Of a stretch of DNA of 64,000 nucleotides, positions 25,701-38,839 are shown in pieces; within the stretch, counting starts at the first letter, position 1, and each line of letters starts with the position of its first letter. The notes below the pieces were generated by a model that worked only from the letters and a program-made list of their open reading frames with translations, did no database searches and had not been told where the DNA came from. Source of the stretch: Theocolax elegans (Eukaryota; Arthropoda; Insecta; Hymenoptera; Cerocephalidae); assembly GCA_026168455.1 (NCBI GenBank), contig CM047425.1:23266648-23330647 (forward strand), given 5' to 3'. Both the position numbers and the translations under genes were made by a program.

Positions 25701-27159
25701 ATTATTTTTGTTTTCTTTTTTTTTTCGTCTACCTGTACCTAGCGATTACCTATCTATTTATGCCATTTTTAAATCTGACAGTTTCCTTTTAGCATATGAA
25801 TTTTAATGTACGCTTTAAATTATTGAATTATTTTTAACTTTATTATTCGTTGACTTACAAATTACGAGGCAGTAGTACGTTCACGTTGTAACACGCGCAT
25901 GACAGTGATTCAACATTTGCGATTTGCACTTTTATTATTTAACCCGAGGTAAATGTGTTTATCCCTTTTTTTGGTATATAATTATAGCTATTTTTGGACC
26001 AATCGCTTGTTGTTTCAACGCAAAATAATATTGAACGAGTTAACGTTAACTATATCATTGATAAGCTTTGGAGTTTGGACCATACGCATCGCAGAGTAAA
26101 CATTTTATTTGTTAAGGAAAAATAAAGCGATTAAACAAATAACTGGCGTTGGGGAATTTGCTTCTTAACTTAGTCGTAGTTCTTCTCAACGTAATATCAT
26201 AAATTAATCATTTTTATTTAATAACGTATAAATGTGATAACCTCTATTAAATATCTTTAAAATAGTTCATTATAATAATTTTACGCGGAGAGAGTTTTAT
26301 TATAAAATTTACGGTGAAAACATGCTAAATCTGGGGCGTTCGATCAGCAACCGAAAAATAACCGTGACAGCACGGTGAACATTGTGATGATTCGATTACA
26401 AATATTATAAATTTTCAGGTTATTTTGCTTGAAATAGAAAATTCTCTTGGTGTGGAATAATAAAAAGAGTAAGAAATTTAATGTAAATATATGTAGTACC
26501 TATAAATTCCTGACAATTTGTGGATATTCGTTAATAAATTACGTTTATTTTTCCAGAAACAAAAATAATTTTAATATTATATTTTATATGTTAGTTTGAT
26601 ATCTTTTATATAATAAATAGCTTCAGACATGCGATGGTTAATTGAAGAGAAAAACTGTATTAATCCACGAGGAAACAGTAAAAAGTAAACTAGAATAAAA
26701 AGATTTAAAAAGTGGTCTCTTCTAAACATTTTATAGAGTATAATACAAAATAGATTATTGGCCAAATATACGTATATAACGCGAGATAATAAAATGTGCT
26801 CGAACGTTGAGAAAGGAAATAAAACTGCATAAACGCAATCAGTGTAAAAAGAAAAAGGACTTCCGTTATATTATAATCGCGAGAGCATGTATAGATCAGT
26901 ATATGTGTATATATATATCTTACCGGGTATACACGCGATAAGAATAAAAGGCCAGAGGAAGTGCATTGAAACGAGGAGGCGAGGAACGACGCGTAAGTCG
27001 ATCTCGAATACATAGCCCTTTTACAAAAGTGCTCGGCAGATGCATTTAAAGAACAAGAAACGACGAAACGCGGCAGCGTAAAAAAAGTAACAACAACATT
27101 TGGTATATATATCTAGATAACATAGATCGCAACGTGTATATATGTATGTACACTTTATT
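25701..27159. other. AT-rich spacer
   Basis: AT-rich sequence grading into a more complex stretch after 26930. The minus-strand open frame at 26705-27013 is Tyr/Phe-rich and looks like translated spacer. No supported gene. Confidence 0.45.
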
Positions 27160-27490
27160 TTTCCAGGTCTTATCGGTAGTGTAGAGACACGAATCATCGC
27201 GCGGTTGTCCTCTAGATGTACAGTCTTGCATCGGGCGCGAGCAGATCATCGCGGGTACGTACACTGGTCGGCCTTGGAGACGCAACGAGTGGATTAGCGA
27301 TTTGCGCGCGCCGCGAACTCGTATGCGTGTCTCTCGGGGATTTCTGGGGCTGCATCGTTGGCACCCGGTGGCGCCCGACAGTCGCGAAACCTAAATTTGC
27401 TTTGTGCCTCCTCGCGTGTGCAACCGCTCTAGCTTCAACGCTTTTCATTTCATCTTCAGCCCGTGTTTTTATTTCTGCTTCGTGATGATC
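27160..27490. promoter_or_regulatory. GC-rich island with good splice-site pair
   Basis: GC and CpG are high. TTATTTTTCCAG|GT at 27166/27167 and GG|GTACGT near 27254 are a plausible acceptor and donor and would bound an exon of roughly 87 bases. An 89-codon frame runs from ATG 27216 to TGA 27483-27485 but is unrecognised. Non-coding exon or enhancer is possible; a protein is not supported. Confidence 0.2.
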
Positions 27491-28556
27491 GAATGTCGCG
27501 GAAGTCGCTTATGAGTTTTCCTCTGAATCATCGCTGTACACCTCACTTTCCTTCTACTGGGAAATTAATTTTTTTTATAGAGATATATTTAACTCCAAGC
27601 TCTATAAAAAGTATATAATTTTAAGAATATAGAGACATTTGGTACGATTTCTCGTAGTTTTCGTATACTGGTTATTCTAGAAAGAGTTTAAAGTAATCGA
27701 GTTAAAATGTCGTATAATTGTTTGCACGATAAAGGATTATTTTACATTTTAATAATTTAGTCTACTTATTAAAATAACTGTAATGTTGTAAATTTAAATA
27801 TTTATGCAATTCAGTAAAGTCAAAAACGTAATATTAAACAATTATGTTTTAAATTATAAAATATAAGCCACATTTAGCTGTATATTCTTAAGAGAGTTTT
27901 AAAACGCTTAAATAAAAAAATATAAGCAAATATTAAATAAAATTAAATTTAAATGTATATTTAAATTACAACGATGCAGTAAAATGTATCTGACAATAAA
28001 ATGTAGTACATTTGGAAACTTTTTAAAAACCTTGACATTTTTTTTTTAAATTTTACAACAAATTACGAGTTACCCTGAAAAACGATTGAAAAGTTTTTTA
28101 AATGTAGTTTTAATTTCCTTTCAACGATACTTGTTACTTTTTTCCAGGTCAATTAAGAGTATACCGTATAGAAGTCGATATCAAATTTTTAATCAAATTG
28201 TATTGAAAAAATTTGTATCATAGTTGTAAAAGCCTTATCAATTCATTTAATTATTAATTTTAAATAAGAATATAATTTAATTACACATTATAATATAATT
28301 ACGCATATATTTAGGTATATATATATACAATAAATTGAATTTGCACCGATAGGAGTCAATTATTAAAGAATAACTTTGATAATGTTATAGAAACATGTAA
28401 ATATTATTAAATATTTGTATATTCAGAGAAACTTCTATCGCGTACCTAATAATCAAAATACATAATTATGACAAAAGGCAGTGTTATTGCATTAATAACA
28501 ATTTATAATTAATCACTAATTTATATAAGTTTACATAATATATTAATAATTCCTGC
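27491..28556. other. AT-rich spacer
   Basis: Extremely AT-rich, with no coding-like frames or repeats beyond simple A/T runs. Confidence 0.5.
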
Positions 28557-29012
28557 ACCGACCATATAATGTAATTCACGACCACGACCGCCACTTACAA
28601 CGTGCTCTCACACGCTCGCCGACTTTCCGCCCGACGTAATTAATAAATATAAACAAAAAGTTACACCGAAATTTACACGCCTAATCCGCAGGTCGACCTT
28701 ACTCTACTCTAACGCTCAATGCTGAAAATGGCTACTCAATCTCGGACTCAACATCCTAACTCTAATCTCTATATTACCTAATTACAAGAGAGTCTGCTTG
28801 ACTGCTCGATTGGACAACCACGTAGCGAATCATTGTGACCGGATTAATGCTCCCAAAAGGAAGGACTATCAGTGATCAGCGCCAAGATTGAATAACCAAT
28901 AAATGTTATTAACGTCATCACATATACCCTTATTATTGGCTCGATCGCACAACCAATCACCCTTTAGGACTCGGAAGGTGTGCATTACAAATACTTAGTT
29001 ATCATGGTCGGT
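28557..29012. mobile_element. Possible 456-bp element with inverted ends (solo LTR or non-autonomous DNA element)
   Basis: The block has a different texture from the AT-rich flanks. It is bounded by a 9-bp exact inverted repeat, ACCGACCAT at 28557-28565 and ATGGTCGGT at 29004-29012. Nested inside, TGTAAT at 28570-28575 and ATTACA at 28984-28989 form TG...CA ends like those of an LTR, with AATAAA inside. No target-site duplication is evident at either pair of ends, so the class is uncertain. Confidence 0.3.
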
Positions 29013-30220
29013 AATCAAGTAGGTGTTGCTGCCCCATATCTACCGGCTATTTTAATTCTAATCTACACCGACATATACATCTTCATTTATTAAACACCTT
29101 TACCCAAATACAACTAACACGTACGTAATTTTAAATGAATTTACTTAATTCAAATCTAAAAGCTGCTAAAATAACTAAAGTAATAAATACTGTCGTCGTA
29201 TGACCCCATATTCACGAACAGCTGGTACTAATACATGCGCGCGCTGCATGTCAAAATATTCCGTTGTATACCTAAGTATTGAATAGAAAAACATCATAAA
29301 AAGGTAAAAAGCGATACACAGATCCTTCACATAGATCGTTCGATGACAAACGCATAAGTAAAAGAAAAGTAATTGTATCACTCTCGGAAATTTAACCAAC
29401 TTTAAATTCGATTTCAGCCGGCTGCTCTCCATAAGTAGATTTTTCAGCCTAGTGCTTTTTCCTATTTAACCTAAGCTCCAGCTTACTTCTGCATCCTCTA
29501 GCCGTTCTGTAAAATTGTCTTTTTCATTATTGTACGAAAATACTAACTTTAGCAATACACCTTAACCTTCCACGTGATATCCACTTTCTTTAAGGGGAGG
29601 TCACGAAATTGGAGATATGCCTCTCGTCGTGGATGTTGTTGATGACGGGGATGTACAAACAATCTTTCGGGTTGAAAGTACCTCACTGGTAGGAGCGATG
29701 GAGGGGCCCCATCATCTACCCTTTTTACTTTTACTTAGCTACTTTTTTCATTTTTTCTTGTAGTTTGAAGAAACTCTTGTCATATTTGACCTACTGTTAT
29801 AAGGATGAGGAATGCGAGGGTGTTCATCTAGCCACGAGAACGGAACCTTCCACTAGATTCGTTTGTACCTTACCTTGTTGGCTGTAATGGCCCTGAAAGG
29901 AGTGCTAGTGATTTTGAGGTACAGCTGGCTTGTCTAAGAGTCGACAATATAAGGCAGTCTAACTCCGGGGGTCTCGGAGCTCGGTGAGGACAACCCGAGG
30001 CTTCTTAAGTTGGTAATGGTCGAGTTCTTAAGACTACTTATTTCGGTTACAGAGTATCGAAATGCTTCTCGTGCAAAGCATGATGTAGGGAGAACGAATC
30101 ACTTTCGTGATTATCTTCTTGACTCTACTTGACAGGGGAGATCCGGGTTAAAGTCGTGAAGAGCGATGGGCTATCGTCTCCAGTAGCTTAAGTCAAGGAT
30201 CCGCCAGATGATCACCGAAC
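29013..30220. other. Higher-complexity block, probably old inserted DNA
   Basis: Base composition is more balanced than in the surrounding spacer from about 29450. Both strands contain short coding-like runs broken by stops; for example, a minus-strand run from about 29690 to 29590 contains NPKDCLYIPVINN before stops. I cannot assign a family. Decayed transposon or viral-type sequence and an old pseudogene are all possible. Confidence 0.3.
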
Positions 30221-30565
30221 CTAGTTGAGTAACTGGTGGAGAGACTGATTGTTCGGGCTGCCGGGGTCAGAATCCTCTGGCATCGCCGATTCTTCTTCAG
30301 CCGCTGCGTCTCCGAGCGATGCCTTAATTATCTCCAGGGTGCTATTGCCTCCATGGTTGGTCAAAGAATAAATTATTAACCTTTAGAGGACGGGGATTTG
30401 GGTTTACTGTTTTCTCTCATTTTTCTATAGAAATCGAGTTTTTGTGATGTCTCACATCTCAAAACTAACATATTCCCGTTAACTCACACAATCCCGTCCT
30501 CTAACGGTTAACCGAGCTATGGCCGGATTCTTACCTTTATTAGTCAGCTCATTCGCAATTCGCAT
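30221..30565 (-). pseudogene. 70-codon open frame split by a MITE insertion
   Basis: On the minus strand an ATG (30565-30563) opens a frame that enters the TTAA at 30508-30511. If the 128-bp MITE and one copy of TTAA are subtracted, the frame continues without a stop to TAG at 30223-30221, giving exactly 71 codons including stop. The C-terminal half is acidic with EEE, PEDSDPGSP and a final LHQLLN, and looks like genuine protein sequence. Upstream in frame is TAA shortly before the ATG, so this could be a small gene, a last exon or the tail of a longer decayed frame. Family not recognised. Confidence 0.45.
30380..30507. mobile_element. piggyBac-like MITE, 128 bp, with TTAA target duplication
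   Basis: The element is flanked directly by TTAA at 30376-30379 and 30508-30511, the target site duplicated by piggyBac-superfamily transposons. Its ends are inverted: CCTTTAGAGGACGGGGATT on the left and, read on the other strand, CCGTTAGAGGACGGGATT on the right, with one mismatch and one indel over about 18 bases. CC at the terminus is typical of piggyBac ends. At 128 bp it has no coding capacity and would need a transposase from elsewhere. The insertion interrupts a minus-strand frame in a length-consistent way, which supports the boundaries. Confidence 0.8.
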
Positions 30566-31077
30566 CCATTTTAACCATTAAAAAGAACCAGTGGAACTAT
30601 TCCTATTGCAGAAGTACATACTATATCAACGAGTTCGACCCCAAGAACCAGAGGCACAATGCATTGCTACATTGTTTAGTATAATGGCGTCAACATAAGG
30701 GGAAAGTCATTAGAGAGGCAAAATAATAATAATGTAAATCACGATATACATAAATACGTCCTTTAAACGTGCAGATACACCACCCTTAGATATAACAGAA
30801 CTTATATGCCTTCTGAAAGTGAATCCAGTTTTGATTCGATAATTGCATAGCTTAGAACTCTTGACTCAGTTATAAAAACAGTCATAGTGACAAATAGGAA
30901 TGAGAAACAACGACAGGGCAATACACATTCTCTAACCTATGCAAGAAACGAGAAGAATGAACATTTAAATCCGTTATAATCATGAGTATGGGTAAGAAGT
31001 CCATGACATAAGTAGTACCTGCAAGATATAAACTGCAAGTGAAGCCCCTACAGTTTTAGCCCATTAGGACTTTGAGG
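30566..31077. other. Higher-complexity block, unassigned
   Basis: Balanced composition with short broken frames on both strands and no recognised motif. It is part of the same inserted-looking block as its neighbours. Confidence 0.3.
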
Positions 31078-31365
31078 TTAACAATAAGTTATTACTAAAG
31101 ATAGATGATAATTCCAAAAAATCTCTTTTAAAATCTTTAACCTGTCCTGAGTTTTGTGGTAATTTAATAACTCTTCAGTATCATCTAAATTTTTCATAAT
31201 AGTATTTTTAAGCACTAGATCCAAAATCTTCCAAAAAACATTGGTATATAGATCGTTGGGAAAATCTAATGAACACAGGTTCATCATTACAGGAATAGCA
31301 TTTCTTCCTGGTTTATCACAAAGGTCCCAATAACAAAGTATTACAATGTGTATATCTATGTTATT
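31078..31365 (-). pseudogene. 95-residue unbroken minus-strand frame, unknown family
   Basis: The frame is open from 31365 down to TAA at 31080-31078. A possible ATG pair lies at 31287-31282. The translation is mixed hydrophobic and charged (for example NLDDTEELLNYHKTQDRL) and looks more protein-like than spacer ORFs elsewhere in the window. I recognise no domain. It could be a decayed transposon or retroelement piece or an exon of an old gene. Confidence 0.3.
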
Positions 31366-31870
31366 TTAGGGAGACCGTAAATAATTTACAGAATGCCAGG
31401 TGTAGGGCACTTGATTTTACAGTAAAACCTAGAATAAGGAGTGCTGACCACCTTCAGTCTCAGAAGGCTGCTCTATAAGGAATTTTCTGGAGGATCTTGA
31501 TACCCTGAGAAGACAGATACAGGTGATAACAATAGCAATCCAAACAATTTTAGTTACAATCATCCACTATAGGGTAGTATACTAACCAAAAGTTCTTTTC
31601 CAGTAAAGAGGGCACTGCAACGCTACCACCGATTTTACTTCAGGAAACATTCTAATTGGATGTGATCTAAGACGCTTTAGAAAGAGGAAGATGAAAGGCC
31701 CAAGTTACCTATGTAGGTGAAACGGATCAGTAAGGCGGCCTAAAATCAACAGGAACGACAAAAGCGGCATGCTGATGTACTAGCAAGTTCCAACAATTTT
31801 GCAATAAGGAGTCAAGGTTACTTTAACCCATACATAAACTCCCAAACAGACCAATTTTTTTTATTTTTGC
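31366..31870. other. Right part of the higher-complexity block
   Basis: Balanced composition ends abruptly near 31850, where AT-rich spacer resumes. Short open runs exist on both strands (for example a minus-strand run near 31830-31730 before a stop) but none is identifiable. Confidence 0.3.
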
Positions 31871-32997
31871 AGTTTTTTGATGAATAAATCGTAGCCTGTT
31901 ATAATGCTGATTTTTTTCTATATAGTTGTGATAGTTTCAAATGCCATCGTAAAATATAACCTATCTCATTTAAAAAATTATGATCTTTTGAATGTATAAA
32001 GAATGCAAAAAATTAATTGCTTTCTTTATTTAACTGATTTTTCATAACAATTTTTTTTAAATTTATTTCCTTGTAAAAGAAAATGTGATTGGATATTATA
32101 TTTTAACTCTATATTAATTATTTTTTATTGTTAGATTGTCAAAAATTTTGATTTTAATAAAAGTATACGAAAAAATAACTAATTTTTGTCAGATTCGTTT
32201 GAGGATATATTTTCATCTTATATACTGTGTATTAGAAGCACTTTTGCGCTCTGTACAAGTTAACGCAAAAGATGCCACATTACTAGTGAGAGAAAAAATA
32301 TATTCAATAATGTGAGTCATAAAATTCTACTTGGATTTAATGAAATTTGTTTGCGACTACGTTCCCAAAAATTGTAAATGTGAATCATATATGCGTAAAG
32401 AAATTATGTGTGAGGTAATCTCCACCCTATTGGTTTCATTAAAGTTTTTCATATGATACTATTTTAATATTTTTTACTGCTTAGATTTCCTTTCTTTTGA
32501 CAAAATTTGTTTTATATACATTGGCTATAGTTTTGCATGTTTATTCCTTAAGTTCTATGTATCTTTGAGGTAATGCATACTACATATTTTTCTCTGCGTC
32601 GGTAGTTTAATGTTTGTTTCTCGATCTTTCTATTACTCCATACATTTCTAAAAGCTTTGTTGTTGTTTTAACTACTTTCCGCAATTTTACTTGTTTCCTC
32701 ATTCATGTAATTCTTGAATTTGATAATAATCTTTCATTTGCCTTTCAAGCTTTTCAAAATTGTTAATTAAATATTTATATATCTTTGTCTATTTATTGAT
32801 ACATAAGTTACCTCTATATTTCTGAAGACTTTTCAAGAACGTTTAGTAAGATTTGACATTTGTAAGTTTTATTTATTATTAATAATTATGATAAAACATG
32901 AGAATATATCACCTCTGGCCCTACAAAAAGTTTGCATCAAGGAAATGTAAAATAGATACAGCCGTCTATAATAATTTTATAAATATTTTTCGCATAT
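31871..32997. other. AT-rich spacer
   Basis: Very AT-rich; nothing recognised. Confidence 0.5.
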
Positions 32998-33330
32998 ATA
33001 TAGGGTTGACTCGAGATCGACCAGTACAGGTAGACAAGCAGCATGTAGGTACAGTTGACAAAGCGACGCATCGGTTTCGCCGAGGCACGCTTGGTGATCT
33101 ATTTTTACGCAACTCCGCTGCATTTTCGCACTATTAAGCCGAAGGCTCGCGAGCGTACGGTCGCGAGCTCACTTCTGAATCGTTCGCGCGTTGCACTCTC
33201 ACGAGACCGCGGTGGAAATTTCCATTCGCGAAAACCATTGGCGTAACTATCGTCGCGATTCCACGGCTCTTATACTCTACGTGTATGATCGATCGTTACC
33301 ATACCTATATATACACCGATCATCATCACC
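32998..33330. promoter_or_regulatory. GC/CpG-rich island with kappaB-like palindrome
   Basis: CpG density is high. TGGAAATTTCCA at 33213-33224 is a perfect palindrome containing GGAAATTTCC, close to Rel/NF-kappaB (Dorsal, Dif, Relish) sites. The same 12-mer recurs at 44269-44280. Overlapping short frames are not coding-like. Confidence 0.3.
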
Positions 33331-36300
33331 GACACTTTTTTCTACCTGCTGATTGTGTATATATACTCACTACGTATATTACACCACTTGATCTCACCCG
33401 AACCAGCCAATACCATCGAGTTTTCTGTGATTCATAAACTGTCGGCAATAAATTATAACTATTTTCATACTCAACTACTTGTATTATTTTTACTTCCTTT
33501 GTTGCCAATTTTAAGTCGATTTTTTTAAGATAATTCTATATGCGTTCTAAACGCAACTATTAATATGCATAGTTTTAATGACGCTTGTTATTTTCTCAAG
33601 CGATTAACATTATGCATTATTGGTGCTCTCATCATTTTTAATTACATTCGAACAGATAAAAGACAATAACAGGTGAAACGCATTTTTTGTTTACTTTACG
33701 ATGAGCCGTTTTTGCACGTAGATACAGACTACAAATTTTCCATAACATTCTATATATCCAAGAGTGCAACAGCACACTGTTAAGTAAGACTTATGTAAAA
33801 ATTCGCTCAACAACGATATGTTAATAGTCTCGAATGCACATCGTCAGTTGCATAATAGCGATACTTACCTTCGGTTGATATATAAAAAAGAAAAGTTATA
33901 ATTGGCTTCAGCAACAACAACTACGGCGACAAAAAAGATAAACGTAGAAATTGTACATTATATATATTCGCGTGATGAGAATTAGCGCTTAGCTAATATA
34001 ACCGAGGAAGCATTAAACCTTCGTTCACAATGTGCGTTTGGTATATTAACAAATGAATAATGAAATATGAAAATCGGTGACTGGTTTTTTGTGCGCTACA
34101 TCTATACTTATACTCAAATAAGGAAATTCCTCGAGGAAAATATAGAAGCGAACGCTCATCGACTCTCGCTCGTCGGTTAGTGCACTTGGTTGTTGTCTAT
34201 TTTAATTGTATGTGCATATATACGAAAGAAACGTACAAGAGTACACGTACACAACACGCACACACACACACAACCATGTATACATTAGTCACCGTGTGCG
34301 AGTATATATTCCAACTCGCAATATCTATAAGACGATTGCCGTATCAAATGAGTGATGCGCTTTGTAATTTTATCCGATTGTATGCGATTGCATATGGAAA
34401 AATTATCTTCGTTTCAATATCCAAAATTTTGCTATACTATATTTATTATTTATTTACAATATCATAAGATTGATCTAAAAAAGCGGAAAGAACAAAATTA
34501 TTAATCGAGTGTAATGTCAAACAGTGATTAATCACAATAATCGATTTACTTTAACACTCGTATTTAAACATTTGTGTTGTCGTAGTCAACAAACAATCGT
34601 GCATTTAATAGCTAAATATTAGCTTAATAAGCATATTGAAGGAGAATGGTAAAGAAGAGCAACCGAAAAGTTGAAATTAATATTTTTGTTGATTCATTCA
34701 ATTTGAGTGTAATATTGTGAAACTTTAACTATTTGCATACCTTGTTCATCTTCTAGGGTAGAAAATGTTTTTTTCAATTTTAGCGTTTTAAACGAATGAA
34801 AGTCTCATCTATCGATCACAAACAGTTTATCTAAATATTTTTGTTGCAGAACCTTTTTTTTTATAATTCACTTTGCCGCACCCCTGACTAAGTTAAACAA
34901 ACAGTTACCGATTAAAATTTCAGTTGATTCAATTATATGTATATTAGGACGATATAGATTGTCATTTTTTAATTTCCAACAATGTAATATGACTTTACAA
35001 TGAATAGAATCATTGAAGAAAATTTTATCGTGCGATGAATGGACATGTTTTATTGAAATTAATTGTCATTGTGGTTCTTTAAACATCGAATATAATTATA
35101 GTCTTTAGTTTTGATTATTTGTTGATTACATATCTTTTTTTGTTTCTTAACTATGCATTTCATCATAATTCAAATAATATTTGTAATGGCGGGATAAAAT
35201 AGTCCCATAATAAGAATAACATAAAAAATAGTCACCTGTACAGTAATTATAAAATACTTTCATATTTTGCCAACGTATTATTTAATTATGCCACCTATAT
35301 GACATTAGTAATATTTACGGCTCCTATCAATTTTCTTGACAGGATTACATGATTTTTGAAAAAAAACTAGGTAATAAGTAAAGGTAAGTTCAGAATAACG
35401 GAAATAGGAAAGAGAAAAACATGTTGTGTGTGGGGTAACCGCAGGCGCCAGATCGGCGCTACGAGTAAATTGAAACCGATAAATAGATATTATTTATTAG
35501 ATTGGGTAAAACAGAAAAAAAAAATCAAATATCACTCGTGATTCGATACATTTTAAATTATCCGCAATAACGAATGCATGTAATTTCACGTGTATGTAGG
35601 CAACGTTGATCCTATTGCCACATAGTCCGTATATACGGTGGTGGCTTTGACCTTGTGACACGCAGGAGCGAACAAATGTCAAGTATGATGTAAAAACGAC
35701 GCAATCTTGATAATGCGTAGTCGCACACGTAGCATTTCACTCATTAATATTAAGTGTCTGAATTTCTTTTGTTACCGAGAACAATCTAGGAGATTAAGTT
35801 TTGGAAACGAGAAACGCTTATCGTTCATAGGTATATATATATTCAACGTGGATTTAGCATTTTTGTGATTGTGGTCTCAAGGAAGAAAATGGTGTCTCAT
35901 AAGAATCTTGATCATTCGTATTTGATACTATTTTTGCCAAGAGCGTGTGTAAGGTATATTCTCTACTATGAATTATTTATTGAACCTCTTCTTTATACAA
36001 AGAATAAATTACTGTATATAAATTATGATTTTCCTCCAATTAACTATAGTATATAGATTATATGATAGGATGAAAGTCAAAAACGAAAATTGTGTGATTT
36101 ACAAAATTAATTTAATTCTTAATGCTTAAATTTATACAATCTACTGTAATTATATATATTTGCAAAGCAACGAAACTTGTTACGTTTTAATGTTCGATGC
36201 AAATTTTACACTTTGCAGATACAATTATCAATCTTAATCATCAGTATATATGCAATTGACGCTGCGAAACAATTACCTATACCAATTGTCGTCGTCACGA

Positions 36301-38839
36301 TATTCTGCCGTTAAATATCACGAATAATATTGGATATACAGAGATAAGTAATTAAATGAACTTGGCATACTCGTTTGCTGTTTAAAAAAAAGTTATTTAA
36401 CTTTCAATAGTAATTTTAACAGTGTCGCTGAGAAAACTTATCAATTTGAATAGTATAGTATAAATGTTATTTTTTTAGTCTAAACTACAGAGATATGTAT
36501 AAGCGATTGTAAAAAACACGCTTTTTCCGGAGTGTTCATATACTATTCCACGAACGCAAACAAAAAAGTTTATATTTATTCTGCGAAATTAAATTTTCGT
36601 TTGTGCAAGCACGCGTATTTCATCCGATAATAGTTTCAGATGATTTTTAATATTTTCTAAAGGATACCTGCATATTTAGATAATGGATTGTTTATCTACA
36701 ATACGATTCATTCAGAAATATTCACTGTGTTTCGAAATTTCGAAAAAATCTGAGGGAAACTTTTTTTATCAAAACTATATAAGAAAATTTAATTTTTATT
36801 CTGCTTCATTTAGGTGATTTAAATGATTTAAAAATTATATATTTGATATAAAAATGTTTAAAATTTTACGTTCAAATTTATGTCATTATTTTAAATTTAC
36901 ATTGGATGCTTGAAAATCCAAACTTCTGCTTCTTTGAATCATGATTGAAGGGTTAGTGCATAAAAAAGCCTCCCCTTATTAGTCTAAATATTAAAATTGA
37001 AGATTTCCTCTTTAGCTTTATTTAGATTGTAGCATGAAAAGTCGTGTTGGTTTAAATAAATCTACGTACTAAACACTTAAAATCGTTTTGTCCAATAACT
37101 ATAAAATTCGAGATAAAATGATTACAATTATCGAAACATTTTGTACACAAAGGCAATTTGAATTATTGAAGCTCTATATATATGTAGATATGTATTTGAT
37201 TTAATACAGATTGCAAATATTTTCGAAACCTTTTTTGAATCCATATCTAATTAAGTTTTTCGAGTTAATGTAGTAATGTACTTTTATTTTTTTTCAAACT
37301 ATGGTTAGACTTTTCGTCATCGAAACGTCGCCATCTAATTAAATGTATGGTTTATTCATCAAGATCGAGAAACCTTAGTTTGAAATAAAATTTGCGTGGA
37401 TGACAAAATATACATATATATACATTTATTTTTGTACAGTACCGTTCATAAGTTTAGGAACATTTGTAAATTTCCAATTTCAATGTGTACATTTTATCTA
37501 ATGTTTAACAATCCAGAACTTTCGAAGAAAAATAATACAGGATATTTCTATATCTTTCAACTAATATTACTCAAAATCATTATTAGCAATAATTATTAAA
37601 AAAAACTTAGCTGATGGGATGAGATTTTTGAGCAAATTTTCCGATTTAAAATAATGTAATTTTTTTTTCTAAAAAGAAAAGTATTGTTTAATCAGTTTCA
37701 CATTTTTCGAAAATTTATTCAGGTAATTCTGAGTGATATCAGCTTAAAGATGAAGAATACCTAGTTGGTTTTTTAAAATTATTTTACGATATTCTTTTGA
37801 AATATAACGATTGTTAAACATTAGATAAAATATACAGATTTAAATGGAAAATTTAGAAATGTTTCTATACGTATGACTATACTGCATATACATACGAAAT
37901 TTTGTAAAGAATTAACATGAGATTATAACACAATATAGTAATGTAACGTAAAATTATTCATTTATTTAATTATTTTTAAGCAATCGTCTTTCATATATTG
38001 CATTACTAAATTGTTTAGTAAAACATTTTAGAGGATGAATAGATTTTTCAAAGTTAATTTGAAACTACTTTCAAAAACATGTTTGTTTATAACATATTTT
38101 TATTATTAATCTAACTAAATAAACATGAATATAAATATAGCTATATAAATAAAAATATATCTACGCTAAAAGTAAAATTTTATTTTAATGTTTTCTTTTT
38201 GTTCAAGGTTAGATCAATATTTAAGATGGATTATCTAAAACTTTCTTTCTTTTAATTAAAATTTTATAATTCTTGAGATGTACTAATTATAGGAAAATAT
38301 ATTGTTGGATAGTAGGTAACATTGTTTCAATCAAATTGATGTATTTCAATTTTTTTTAATTACGTTATTATTACAATGGTTTATGCACAATTTTGATAAT
38401 CTTAAAGGGGTTATATATATATATATATATTAAATCAAGTTTCTATTTAAAACGATATCAAATAAAATAAATACATTTAATTCAATAAAATTCAACATCT
38501 TGAGTACTACATTTAAAAGCTAATATAAGGAAAAACGTTTCAAATGATCTGTATATAAGTTAAACAGAAAAGTATTAAAAAAAATGTATAATGGATTTTA
38601 TCTTAATTAGTTTCTGACTGAGGTATAATAAATCAATCTCTCTAGAACATGTGGGGTACAATAAAGTTGAAATGATTGCAAGGAAAAAATGAGTTGTAGG
38701 ATAACCTGTCAACCAGTGACACAAATATACCCAAATGACTCTACCTAACTGCACAAATTGTAATTATAAAATGGATTATCCTGGTAAATGATTAGACCGA
38801 TGTAAATGCAGTAGGATGTAGAATTTATTACGCGCTTTA
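33331..38839. other. AT-rich gene-free spacer
   Basis: About 5.5 kb without a coding-like frame. A CA repeat lies at about 34257-34273 and a TA run at about 38412-38430. Confidence 0.5.

Noticed and set aside
30625..30645. GTTCGACCCC resembling a tRNA B-box
   Set aside because: No A-box, acceptor stem or cloverleaf can be formed around it.
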